Assembly: GCF_021401135.1 (NCBI RefSeq) | Contig: NZ_JACBFO010000006.1 | Coordinates: 111,419-175,418 of the forward strand | Reading direction: 5' to 3' | Length of the DNA: 64,000 bases | Source of the DNA: Azonexus sp. R2A61 | GTDB lineage: Bacteria; Pseudomonadota; Gammaproteobacteria; Burkholderiales; Rhodocyclaceae | In this document: piece after piece, positions 27,107 to 35,372 of the stretch | Layout: each line of letters starts with the position of its first letter | Position numbering within the stretch: the stretch's first letter is position 1 | Made by a program: the position numbers and the translations under genes | The notes under the pieces: model-generated | Seen by the model: the letters and a program-made list of their open reading frames with translations, nothing else | Databases searched by the model: none | What the model was told of the DNA's origin: nothing

Positions 27107-29463
27107 GCCGCAATATCGTCCAGCATGGCCTGCAGTTCGGCCTCGGCCCGCAGCCAGGCGCGCAACAGTGCCGGCTGCGCGGCACGGACGGCGGTTTCGT
27201 CGCCGGCGCGGGCCCACGCCTCGACCACCTTGCAACGTTCGGCAAGATCGAGTGCACCAACGTTGAAGCAGCCGGACTTGAGCGCGTGCGCCGCCCGCGC
27301 GATCTCGTCGCACTCGGCGGCCGGCGCGCCCAGCGTTTCGACATAGCCCCGAGCACCGTTGAGGAAGGCCCCCAGCAGTTGTTGCACCAGGCTGTCGTCG
27401 TCCGGGGACAGCGCACGCATCTGGTCCAGAACGCTGCGGTCGACCGCCGCAAGGCCGGCAATTCCCGGTGTCGACTCGTGCGCGCCGCCGGTCACCTCGA
27501 CGACTTCGACTGCCTCGCCGGCCGCACGATCCTTGCGGCGCTCCGGCCGCAGCCAGCGCGCCAGTACGCTGGCTATTTCAGCGCCGCTGTAGGGTTTGGC
27601 CAGATAATCGGACATCCCGGCAGCGAGGCAGCGCTGCCGGTCGTCCAGCATTGCATTGGCCGTCAGCGCGACGATTGGAACGTGCGGACCGTCACCTTCC
27701 CGTCGCCGGATTTCGCTGCAGACGGCAAAGCCATCGACCACCGGCATCTGACAATCGAGCAGGATCAGGTCGAAGCTTTCCTGCGCCAGACGGTCGAGTG
27801 CCAACTGGCCGTCGCCGACCATCTCGACCTGCAGTCCGAAACGTTCGAGATGGGCACGGGCAACGATCTGGTTGCTTTCGTTGTCCTCGACGACCAGCAC
27901 CCGCCCCCACAACCGGAACGGCGGCACGCCGGGATCCAGCCTGGGCACCGGCAGATCCCCGCCCTCCCCCGAAACCGGCGCCGTCGTCACCGGCAGGGAG
28001 AGGCTGACGGTAAACCGCGCACCCTGGCCCGGCTGGCTATCGACCGCGATCGAGCCACCCATCATGTCGACCAGCTGGCGGCAGATCGCCAGCCCCAGAC
28101 CGGTTCCGCCGTACTTGCGGCTGGTTGCGCCGTCGGCTTGCGCAAAATGCTCGAAAATCTTCTGCTGCGCCTCTGCCGGAATCCCGATCCCGGTATCGCT
28201 GACCGCAATGCTCATCGCCCGGGCACCATCACCGGGCGCACCGAGCGTCAGCGTCAGGCGGATTTCGCCCTGATCGGTGAATTTGATCGCATTGTTCAGC
28301 AGATTGGTCACGACCTGCCGGACGCGCAAGGCATCGCCGACAAACGCAGGAACCGGTTCCGCAGGCAGTTCGAGCAATACCGCGACGCCCTTGCGGCGCG
28401 CCGCAACGGCAAACAGCTCGGCCGAGTCCTTGAGCAGGCTGCTCATGTCGAACGGCGCCTGCTCCAGCGTCAGGTGCCCCGATTCGATCTTCGAAAAATC
28501 GAGGATGTCGTTGATGATGCCCAGCAAGTGATAGCCGGACCGCGCCACGGCGTCGACAAACTGCTGCTGTGTTGCGGTCAACTCGGTTTCCTGGAGCAAT
28601 TCGGCCATGCCGAGCACCCCGTTCATCGGCGTCCTGATCTCATGGCTCATCGTTGCCAGAAACTCGCTTTTCGCCCGGCTTCCAGCCTCCGCCGCTTCCT
28701 TGGCCTGACGCAATTCGCGGGTTCGCTGCTCGACGATCTGTTCTAGATTGCCGAGGTGCACCTTCAGCCAGTGGTCGCGCTCCTCGATCTGGGCGACCAT
28801 CTGATTGAAGCCGTCGGCCAGTTTGTCGACCTCGGCAAAACCGCCTTGTGTCGCCCGGATTCCCGAATAGCCGAGGCGCACTTCGTTCATGTGCGCCGCC
28901 AGTTCATCGAACGGCTGCATCAGTTGAGCGACCTGCTTGCGCTGCTGTCGCAGGATGATCAGCAGGACAAGCGCCACCTGCACCAACAATGCGGCAATGA
29001 ACCAGGCCAGACGCTGATACAGCGGCAGCGTATCCAGCCGCATGATCGCCCAGGCATGGAACGTTTCCGCATCGAACAGCGGCTGGTAGAGCATGATGTG
29101 GTCGCCGGCAAACACCTGGGTCTTAACCGGCTGCTGCGGTATCCGATCCACCGCCAGCAAGGCGCTATCGCCATACACGGCAAGCAGTTCGCCATCCGGA
29201 CGAAGCACGCCGAAGGCAACGCTTTCCGGCATCGCATCGAGCATCGCGCCAAGCAGCGGGGGCAGCTCGACGCCGAGTCCATCCGCCTGCGTTGCAATCA
29301 CGCCCTGGAGCAGCGTCAGGCGGGCAAACCCGCGGTCCTTCAACGCCACCAGACTGATCCACGTGCCCGTTGCAGCAATCAGCAGCGACAACCCGACAAA
29401 GGCCGGCAGCATCACCCGGAAATTGATCCGGGCCAGACGTTGTCGCAGCGACGGCAGCTCCAT
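27103..29463 (-). CDS. Hybrid sensor histidine kinase with receiver and HPt domains
   Basis: About 786 residues. Order: TM1 (about 18-40), a periplasmic sensor of about 115 residues, TM2 (about 153-173), HAMP and coiled coil, HisKA with H275 in [16 protein letters not shown], HATPase ([23 protein letters not shown]), receiver with D571 in [14 protein letters not shown], and a C-terminal HPt with H727 in [14 protein letters not shown]. This is the BarA/EvgS-type phosphorelay layout. The start may be the ATG at 29463 or a GTG immediately before it (29466). It follows a separate HPt gene by a few bases and overlaps the receiver gene. The signal is unknown; the periplasmic region resembles no sensor I recognise. 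Confidence 0.9.
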   Translation of the reverse strand: MELPSLRQRLARINFRVMLPAFVGLSLLIAATGTWISLVALKDRGFARLTLLQGVIATQADGLGVELPPLLGAMLDAMPESVAFGVLRPDGELLAVYGDSALLAVDRIPQQPVKTQVFAGDHIMLYQPLFDAETFHAWAIMRLDTLPLYQRLAWFIAALLVQVALVLLIILRQQRKQVAQLMQPFDELAAHMNEVRLGYSGIRATQGGFAEVDKLADGFNQMVAQIEERDHWLKVHLGNLEQIVEQRTRELRQAKEAAEAGSRAKSEFLATMSHEIRTPMNGVLGMAELLQETELTATQQQFVDAVARSGYHLLGIINDILDFSKIESGHLTLEQAPFDMSSLLKDSAELFAVAARRKGVAVLLELPAEPVPAFVGDALRVRQVVTNLLNNAIKFTDQGEIRLTLTLGAPGDGARAMSIAVSDTGIGIPAEAQQKIFEHFAQADGATSRKYGGTGLGLAICRQLVDMMGGSIAVDSQPGQGARFTVSLSLPVTTAPVSGEGGDLPVPRLDPGVPPFRLWGRVLVVEDNESNQIVARAHLERFGLQVEMVGDGQLALDRLAQESFDLILLDCQMPVVDGFAVCSEIRRREGDGPHVPIVALTANAMLDDRQRCLAAGMSDYLAKPYSGAEIASVLARWLRPERRKDRAAGEAVEVVEVTGGAHESTPGIAGLAAVDRSVLDQMRALSPDDDSLVQQLLGAFLNGARGYVETLGAPAAECDEIARAAHALKSGCFNVGALDLAERCKVVEAWARAGDETAVRAAQPALLRAWLRAEAELQAMLDDIAA

Positions 29464-29466
29464 CAC

Positions 29467-29853
29467 TCAGGCGACCGTGCCGAATTCGCCACCGGACTGC
29501 TGCCAGGCCTCGCTGCAGACTTGCCAGGTTCTTGCAAACGCCTCAGCCAGTTCGCCTCGCAATTCCTTCACGCCACCGGGATCTGCCGTTTCATCGTTCA
29601 ACCAGCACTCCAGGCGCGCCGCCCGCTCGGCCAACGCAATGGCGCCGATATTGGTGGCAGCACTGCGTATCGCATGCACGCACCGCCGCTCGGCGGAGCG
29701 ATCACCGAGCGACTCCGCCCAGCGAACATTCCAATCGGCAAAGTGCCCGAGGAACAATCCGACTGACTGCCACCACAACTCGGGCCGGTCCAGCATGCGA
29801 GCAACGGCATCCGGAACATCGAAACCTTCAAGTTGCAGGGGAATGAACATCAT
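29467..29853 (-). CDS. HPt phosphotransfer protein
   Basis: About 128 residues, mostly helical. The phosphotransfer motif is CVHAIRSAATNIGA, with H60 as the likely phospho-site; the usual Lys four positions on is replaced by Arg. Two ATG codons in tandem (29853, 29850) can start it. The longer open frame upstream lacks HPt character. It lies just ahead of the hybrid kinase, which already has its own HPt, so the locus has two phosphotransfer histidines. Confidence 0.75.
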   Translation of the reverse strand: MMFIPLQLEGFDVPDAVARMLDRPELWWQSVGLFLGHFADWNVRWAESLGDRSAERRCVHAIRSAATNIGAIALAERAARLECWLNDETADPGGVKELRGELAEAFARTWQVCSEAWQQSGGEFGTVA

Positions 29854-30017
29854 GGCGGGAAACCGGTTGGCAGAGAGTGGGAATTTTCGCTTACTTGGCG
29901 CACGGGAAGGATTAAGAAAGGTAAATAGCACGCTGCCTGCAAGACAACAATGGTCGAGAGCTTTTACATTGGATTACAATCCGTTCGCCTACCATCACGG
30001 AATATCCCTCACTGGCC

Positions 30018-30728
30018 ATGTCACAGACTGCTCTCATCGTTGAAGACGACCCCGGCACGCGCCACGTCATCAGCGCAACACTTGCTACAGCCGGTATTGA
30101 AAGCACCTTTGCCGAAACCGGCGCCGACATGTGGAAGCTGCTGGAGACGAAGCCGGATGTACTGATTCTTGACCTCAGCCTGCCCGATGCCGACGGCCTG
30201 GAGCTCTTGCGGCAGCTGCGCCAGAATTCCGAGATCCCGGTCCTGATCCACTCGACGCGTTCGGACGAGATCGAACGGATCATCGGCATCGAAATCGGCG
30301 CCGACGACTTTCTGCCCAAACCCTGCAACATGCGGGAACTGCTGGCACGCACCCGGAGCCTGTTGCGCCGCAGCCAGATTCGTAACGACTCGCACAGCAA
30401 AGTGGATGCCCGTCGCTTACGCTTCGGCGACTGGACGCTGGATACCGCTTCCCGCGAGTTGCACCATGCCGACGGCAGCCCGGCACCGCTCGGCGTATCG
30501 GGCTACGCGTTGCTCAATGCTTTCCTGGCTCACCCGTTCGAACCGCTGTCCCGTGAAAAGCTCTCGCGTGTCCTGAAGCGTGAATACGTGCCCTATGACC
30601 GGATCATCGATGTGCATGTCAGCCAGATCCGGCGCATCCTTGGAAAACAGGCGGACGGCGGAGCATTCATCAAGACATTGCGCTCTCAGGGCTATGTCTT
30701 CATCGCGCCGGTAGACATTCTGCCCTGA
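30018..30728 (+). CDS. OmpR/PhoB-family response regulator
   Basis: 236 residues: receiver (EDD near 9-11, D52 in LILDLSLPDADGL, K in DDFLPKPCNMRELLARTRSLLRR) and winged-helix DNA-binding domain (about 135-232, DRIIDVHVSQIRRILGKQ, IKTLRSQGYVFIAP). The receiver is TorR/OmpR-like. It is divergent from the HPt-kinase-receiver unit and convergent with the solute-binding protein gene, so it may be the DNA-binding output of the relay. That is inference. The promoter region (29854-30017) is relatively AT-rich and contains a short dyad GGATTACAATCC about 45 bases before the ATG. Confidence 0.88.
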   Translation: MSQTALIVEDDPGTRHVISATLATAGIESTFAETGADMWKLLETKPDVLILDLSLPDADGLELLRQLRQNSEIPVLIHSTRSDEIERIIGIEIGADDFLPKPCNMRELLARTRSLLRRSQIRNDSHSKVDARRLRFGDWTLDTASRELHHADGSPAPLGVSGYALLNAFLAHPFEPLSREKLSRVLKREYVPYDRIIDVHVSQIRRILGKQADGGAFIKTLRSQGYVFIAPVDILP

Positions 30729-30734
30729 TGAAAA

Positions 30735-30755
30735 AAGGGGCCCGACGGGCCCCTT
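30735..30755. terminator. Bidirectional rho-independent terminator
   Basis: Stem AAGGGGCCC / GGGCCCCTT around GAC, with A6 on the left side. It serves the response regulator and the convergent solute-binding protein gene, which ends 24 bases to the right. Confidence 0.75.
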
Positions 30756-30778
30756 CTGCAAGCGACAGACTAACTGAG

Positions 30779-31684
30779 TCAATTGGCCGGTCGGTCGTTG
30801 GGATAGGCAAACGTTCCCTTGTTCAATTCCGAGAGCGGCAAGCCCAATGAAACACCCCACGGGGCGATCGGCTGAACGAACCACTTGTCGTAGATCGCGG
30901 CGAGCTCGCCCGACTTCATCATGCCGACCAGAGTCTCATCCACGAACTTCTTGAACACCGCATCCTTGACCGGCAGCATCAGACCGTAAGGCTCGACAGA
31001 CATGCTCTCCGGCAACAAGGTCAATTGCGCGGCCAGCTTGCTGTTTGCCCGAGCCAATGCCAGCGCGGCATCGACACCGGCAATCGCATCGACCTCGCCG
31101 GCCTCCAGCATGCGCACCGCTTCCGCCTGGGTACGGGTCGACACCAGTGTCAGCGCCAGACCTCTCTGCAGCATGGCCAACTGGACGAGGCGCTCGGCGG
31201 TCGATCCATTGACGGTTGCCACCCGCTTGCCCGCCAGATCGGCAAAGCCTCTGGCTCCCAGATCCGACTTGGCCAGGATACGAGTCTCGGCAACGTAGAT
31301 CGTATTGGAGAAATTGGCCAGCTTCTGACGGGCGACCGTATTGGTGGTCGCCCCGCATTCCAACTCGGCCATACCCGCCTTGACGGTCAGGAAACGGCTG
31401 TTGGTACCGGTAACAACCGGCACCACCGTCAGCGACTTGCCGATGCGAGCCTCGATCTGCTTGACGATGCTCAAACAGACATCCCAACTGTAGCCGAGCG
31501 GCCTGTCCTGCCCGGGCAATGCGTATGAGAACGGCGGCGCCCCTTCGCTATACGCCAGAAAGATGGTTCCTGTCCTGGCGACTCGCTCGAAAGTCTGGCT
31601 GGATTGCACTTCCTGCGCCTGCACGGAAAGGCAGGCACAGGCTGCGAGCATCCCGCACAAGGCGGACAGGAAGCGCCGCATCAT
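30779..31684 (-). CDS. Family 3 extracellular solute-binding protein (GltI-like)
   Basis: A 301-residue periplasmic binding protein with a signal peptide (MMRRFLSALCGMLAACACLSVQA). It has the family 3 signature: GTIFLAYSEGAPPFSYALPG at the N-terminus, LGYSWDVCLSIVKQIEARIG, and the ligand-binding CGATTNTVARQKLANFSNTIYVAETRILAK. It resembles the glutamate/aspartate binder GltI. No ABC permease or ATPase is nearby. Its start overlaps the stop of the TolC-fusion gene (31681-31684), so the two are co-translated. This orphan pairing suggests sensing or trapping of an amino acid in place of, or in addition to, uptake. Confidence 0.88.
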   Translation of the reverse strand: MMRRFLSALCGMLAACACLSVQAQEVQSSQTFERVARTGTIFLAYSEGAPPFSYALPGQDRPLGYSWDVCLSIVKQIEARIGKSLTVVPVVTGTNSRFLTVKAGMAELECGATTNTVARQKLANFSNTIYVAETRILAKSDLGARGFADLAGKRVATVNGSTAERLVQLAMLQRGLALTLVSTRTQAEAVRMLEAGEVDAIAGVDAALALARANSKLAAQLTLLPESMSVEPYGLMLPVKDAVFKKFVDETLVGMMKSGELAAIYDKWFVQPIAPWGVSLGLPLSELNKGTFAYPNDRPAN

Positions 31685-33552
31685 TTTGCACCGCCCTTGC
31701 AGCCACCAACGGTATTCCCGGCGCAAGGCACGGAGCTTTCACGATTGATCAGCCACTTGCCATTGACCTTGATCATTTCCAGCGTCTTGGAAACCGTATC
31801 GTTGAAAATGTTCGAGCGGTACGTCTGGCGGAATTCGGCAAATGCACGGTCCGTGCCATCCATGCGGACGCGGATGTCCTCGACTTCGACGGAAATCCGC
31901 TCACGCGGCGAAATACGGGCACGACGCAACTGGTCCCAGTCCTCGCGCGACAGGCCGCCGTCCGGCGTGAACGTCGGGGCATAGAAGCTGCTGTAAGCGG
32001 AGTAATCCTTGGCCGACCAGGCTGCCGCCCAGGACTTCATGCGGGCGGCAATTTCACTTTCATCGCTAGCCGGCAATGCAGCAGGTGCCGTGGCAGGGAG
32101 AATGACCGGGGCCTTGGGTGCTTCCAGCGACGCCATTGCCTTGCTGTCGAGCGCTTCGCGGTTCGGTTGCAGCACGGCAACCGGATCCGCCGGACACAAA
32201 TCCTTCGGATCGACCTCGGCCAATTCGTCGGTACCCGGCGTCGGCGAATCTAGACGTTGCAGGCCCAGGAATTCAAGCAAGGTCCCCATGCCGGCATAGG
32301 TACGCAGATAGGCCAGGGTCAGGTCGCTGTCCGCGTTGACCGCGGCCCGACGAGCCGACAGCAGTTCGTTCTCGGTATCCAGCAAGTCGAGCAGGGTGCG
32401 TTGGCCAACGTTGAACTGATCGCGATAGGCATCGCGGGTCTTCTCCAGCAGGCTGACCTGCTGCGCCAGGTAATTCGACTGTTCGCGCAGGCGCAGGACG
32501 TCGTTATAGGCGATCAACAGGGTTTGACGCGTATCGCGACAGGCTTTTTCACGCATTTCGATCGCAAGATGCTTGCGTTCCATGAACTGCTTTTCGCGCG
32601 CACGATCGGAGCCGCCATTGAACAAGTTCCACGTAACGACGACTTCCGCCACGTTGTAATCGCGATCACCCGGATTGCCGAGATAGTTTTCGGTGCTCTC
32701 GGTGCGTCCTCTCAGGTCAAGCTTCGGAGAATACGCCGCACGCTTGACGTAAAGATCGTACTGGGCGGCCTCGATATTCTCGATGGCGGCATGCAGCGTC
32801 GGGTTCTTCTTGTGCAGCATATCCAGCGCGGATTTGGCATTTTCCGGGAAAGCTGCGCTTGCCTGGGCCGGCGGGAAGATGACATCGGGCGCCTGGGTAC
32901 CGACCAGACGCTGGTAGCGAGCCGAAACATCATGCAGGTTGGCGGACTCGGTAGCCAGGTTGATTTCGGCCAGGGCCAGACGGCTTCCCGCCTGCTCCAG
33001 ATCGACCCGGCGACCGACGCCGGACTGGGTCTTGCGCAGCAATTGCTCGTAGGTTGCCTTGTGCTGGACGTAGTTGTCTTCAGCCAGGTCCAACAGGAAA
33101 CGGTAGCGCAGCACATCGAGATATGCCCTGGCCGCTTCCAGCGAAGTGTTTTCGGAGGCTTCCAGCAACTCGTAGTAGCGGACCAGCATCGCCTTGTTCA
33201 GACGACGGACCTCGTTACGGGTTGCAAAGCCATCGAACAGCATCTGATTCAGCGTCACGGCATAACCGGTACGCGTGTATTTTTCCTTGGCGGTCGGATC
33301 CTGTTGCAGATTTTCACGGCCTTTTCCGGCGGTCAGATCGACACGCGGGAAGAATCCACCGCGAGCAACCCCGATTTCTTCCTCGGCCGCCCGGTAGTTA
33401 CGCCACTTGGTGGTGACTTCCGGGCTCTGCAGGACGGCCTGTTGGGCAACCTGTTTGAGCGTGGAATGAAGATCGGGAGATTTTGCGGTCTCCTGCGCAA
33501 ATGCAGGAATCACGATTGTTGCCAGCAGCAGGGGCAGGATTTTCTGTCTCAT
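31681..33552 (-). CDS. TolC-family outer-membrane channel fused to an NTF2/SnoaL-like C-terminal domain
   Basis: 623 residues, well above the usual 430-480 of TolC proteins. After a signal peptide (MRQKILPLLLATIVIPAFA), residues about 30-450 show the two outer-membrane efflux repeats. GYAVTLNQMLFDGF and VVVTWNLFNGGSD are the paired strand signatures, and FNVGQRTLLDLLDTENELLSARR is the classic second-repeat helix. A Pro/Ala linker (about 480-510) leads to a C-terminal domain of about 115 residues (MKSWAAAWSAKDYSAYSSFYAPTF, then WLINRESS), typical of NTF2-like/DUF4440 domains also found on Cds6-type proteins. The channel part resembles type I secretion components (LapE/AggA type). No type I ABC transporter or adaptor is adjacent. 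Confidence 0.88.
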   Translation of the reverse strand: MRQKILPLLLATIVIPAFAQETAKSPDLHSTLKQVAQQAVLQSPEVTTKWRNYRAAEEEIGVARGGFFPRVDLTAGKGRENLQQDPTAKEKYTRTGYAVTLNQMLFDGFATRNEVRRLNKAMLVRYYELLEASENTSLEAARAYLDVLRYRFLLDLAEDNYVQHKATYEQLLRKTQSGVGRRVDLEQAGSRLALAEINLATESANLHDVSARYQRLVGTQAPDVIFPPAQASAAFPENAKSALDMLHKKNPTLHAAIENIEAAQYDLYVKRAAYSPKLDLRGRTESTENYLGNPGDRDYNVAEVVVTWNLFNGGSDRAREKQFMERKHLAIEMREKACRDTRQTLLIAYNDVLRLREQSNYLAQQVSLLEKTRDAYRDQFNVGQRTLLDLLDTENELLSARRAAVNADSDLTLAYLRTYAGMGTLLEFLGLQRLDSPTPGTDELAEVDPKDLCPADPVAVLQPNREALDSKAMASLEAPKAPVILPATAPAALPASDESEIAARMKSWAAAWSAKDYSAYSSFYAPTFTPDGGLSREDWDQLRRARISPRERISVEVEDIRVRMDGTDRAFAEFRQTYRSNIFNDTVSKTLEMIKVNGKWLINRESSVPCAGNTVGGCKGGAK

Positions 33553-33731
33553 GGGATATAACTCAAGGATTTATTGTTGGGTGACAATCCGCATCGGGTG
33601 TCGAGAAAAGACGCCTAACGGATCAGAAAACGGCATTCCAGCGGGATTCTAGAACAAGTTCCTGAGCACTTTGTAAGGTTTGGTAAAACAAACAACACGG
33701 ACCGGCATAAATTTCATTAAATCCGAAACAA

Positions 33732-33737
33732 TGTCAA
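33732..33737 (-). promoter_or_regulatory. Possible -35 element upstream of the TolC-fusion gene
   Basis: A TTGACA hexamer on the minus strand in the AT-rich 195-base gap (33553-33747) between the sigma-54 activator and the TolC-like gene. No convincing -10 at 17 bases (AAATTT is the sequence there), so this is weak. Nothing else stands out in the gap. Confidence 0.25.
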
Positions 33738-33747
33738 GAAAAACAAA

Positions 33748-35064
33748 TCACCCCTTCGGCAGTTTTCGATAAAGCGTGCGCCCGCTGACGCCAAGCGTCA
33801 TCGATAGTTCGTCATGCCCGCCTTGCCAGTTTGCCGTGACCCACGCGAGATAGCGCCGCTCCAGTTCGTTCAGCGAAACCGGGCTGGAAATCCTGAAATC
33901 CTTGTCGCCGGGCAGCGCCGCCATATCCTCATCGTCGTCATCGGCGCCGGCACGGACGTGGCCGACATCGAGCCGCTCGGCGTCGGCCAGCAGCGAGGCC
34001 CGTTCGATCAGATTGCGCAATTCCCGAATGTTCCCGGTAAAGCGACGCCCGGCCAGCCAGGACAGGGCCGCAGGCGTGAACCGCCGGCCACTGCGCCGGT
34101 CTACACGAGCCAGCAACGACTCGGCCAGCAAAGGAATGTCTTCCGGCCGCTCATGCAGCGCCGGCACATGGATGGGGAAGGCATTGATCCGGAAATAAAG
34201 ATCCCGCCGGAACACTTCGTTACGCACCATTTCCTTCAGGTTGCGGTGAGTTGCGCAAACCAGCCGGAAATCGGCAGGCAACCATTCGAGCCCACCGACG
34301 CGCCGATAGGTTCCCGTTTCCAGCAGGCGCAGCAGCTTGACCTGCAAGGCCAGCGGCAGTTCTCCGATTTCATCGAGGAACAGGGTTCCGCCGGCAGCCA
34401 CTTCGACCAGACCGGCCTTGCGATATGTCGCTCCGGTAAAAGCCCCTTTTTCGTACCCGAAGAGTTCTGCCTCGAACAGCGTTTCGGTCATTCCGGCACA
34501 GTCGACCGCAACAAAAGGGCGCTCCGCCCGATCGCTCGCTTCATGGATGGCATGCGCGATCAATTCCTTGCCCGTCCCGGTCTCGCCCAGCAACAGTACG
34601 GAAGCATTCGACTTGGCGACCCGGAGGACCCTCTCCAGCATTCCCATGAACGCCGGCGACCGGCCGACCAGCCCCTGGGCCACCGGTCGGGTACTCGCCT
34701 GGCGCAAGGTGTGCATGGTTTCGACGAAGTAGGCAACCTTGCCGTTCTCGTCGCGTACGGGCGCCGTCTCCACCAGCACGTGTTCCTCGCCCCGCGGGGT
34801 GTGGTGAAGATGCAATACGGTCTGCGACTCGGCCGACTCCAGGCTTCGGCGCAGGGGGCAAGACTCCCCGGCCTGATCGCAGGGCACCTGAAAGTGATGC
34901 GAAACTTCGTAACAGCGCCTGCCGACAAGCACATCCCCGCCGCCAAACTCCCGGTGATAAGCCGCATTGGCGGCCATGATCCGGTAATCGGCATCCATCA
35001 GGATACGAGGCTCCGGCAAGCCTTCGAGAAAGGAAATCAATTCTTCCAGTGCATGCGTGGCCAC
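33748..35064 (-). CDS. Sigma-54 dependent activator with Cys/His-rich PAS domain
   Basis: 438 residues: N-terminal PAS domain (about 8-125), AAA+ central domain (about 135-365) and C-terminal Fis-type helix-turn-helix ([16 protein letters not shown]...[12 protein letters not shown]). Walker A is [14 protein letters not shown], the sigma-54 contact loop is [10 protein letters not shown], and Walker B is [12 protein letters not shown]. The PAS domain contains [20 protein letters not shown] (C51, C62, C69, H56, H57), a likely metal, Fe-S or redox site. There is no receiver domain, so it senses directly. The start is a GTG at 35064, preceded by GGAG eight bases upstream. It is divergent from ccoG, the presumed target. 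Confidence 0.9.
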   Translation of the reverse strand: MATHALEELISFLEGLPEPRILMDADYRIMAANAAYHREFGGGDVLVGRRCYEVSHHFQVPCDQAGESCPLRRSLESAESQTVLHLHHTPRGEEHVLVETAPVRDENGKVAYFVETMHTLRQASTRPVAQGLVGRSPAFMGMLERVLRVAKSNASVLLLGETGTGKELIAHAIHEASDRAERPFVAVDCAGMTETLFEAELFGYEKGAFTGATYRKAGLVEVAAGGTLFLDEIGELPLALQVKLLRLLETGTYRRVGGLEWLPADFRLVCATHRNLKEMVRNEVFRRDLYFRINAFPIHVPALHERPEDIPLLAESLLARVDRRSGRRFTPAALSWLAGRRFTGNIRELRNLIERASLLADAERLDVGHVRAGADDDDEDMAALPGDKDFRISSPVSLNELERRYLAWVTANWQGGHDELSMTLGVSGRTLYRKLPKG

Positions 35065-35084
35065 GACAACTCCGTCTGTGATGA

Positions 35085-35104
35085 CAAAACTGGCGCCAAT
35101 TTTG
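35085..35104. promoter_or_regulatory. 20-bp near-perfect palindrome, candidate activator site
   Basis: CAAAACTGGCGCCAATTTTG, symmetric except for one base pair. It lies about 87-106 bases upstream of the sigma-54 -24 element, the normal distance for an upstream activator sequence, and only 21-40 bases upstream of the activator's own GTG. It could mediate both activation of ccoG and autorepression. Confidence 0.5.
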
Positions 35105-35152
35105 GCACAAACAGCGAAACACCCCTCGTTTTTTTATGACAACAAAAATCAA

Positions 35153-35187
35153 GTCGTTGATTCAAAGATCGAAAACCGAATCACGAC
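35153..35187. promoter_or_regulatory. Interrupted dyad just upstream of the sigma-54 promoter
   Basis: GTCGTTGATTC (35153-35163) and GAATCACGAC (35178-35187) are inverted repeats with one base missing in the second arm, spaced by 14 bases. The right arm ends 4 bases before the -24 element. A second regulator or IHF-type site is possible. Confidence 0.4.
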
Positions 35188-35190
35188 AAC

Positions 35191-35206
35191 AGGCACGCAT
35201 CTTGTT
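35191..35206 (+). promoter_or_regulatory. Sigma-54 (-24/-12) promoter of ccoG
   Basis: AGGCACGCATCTTGTT fits the consensus TGGCACG-N4-TTGCW, with GG at -24 and TTG at -12 correctly spaced. It is 167 bases upstream of the ccoG ATG, which implies a long leader of about 150 bases. The divergent gene encodes a sigma-54 activator, giving independent support. Confidence 0.6.
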
Positions 35207-35372
35207 AATACATTGAACGGATACCGGGCCTCTCCCGCAGAACGTGATGTTCCGCACCGGAGTCACCGAGCGGCGGCATTTCCCCCTTTAGTTCGCCCCG
35301 CAGGCTTGCTTGATGACGTCGTTCGTACTCGGGCCCGGTTTCCGCCATTGACTTTTTATCGACAGAGGAACA

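Noticed and set aside
29970..29985. Dyad GGATTACAATCC upstream of the OmpR-type regulator
   Set aside because: Too short and unsupported by a second copy or a recognisable promoter to call an operator.
33553..33747. Possible sigma-54 promoter for the TolC-fusion gene
   Set aside because: No sequence on the minus strand fits GG-N10-GC with the right spacing, so I do not extend the activator's target set to this gene.
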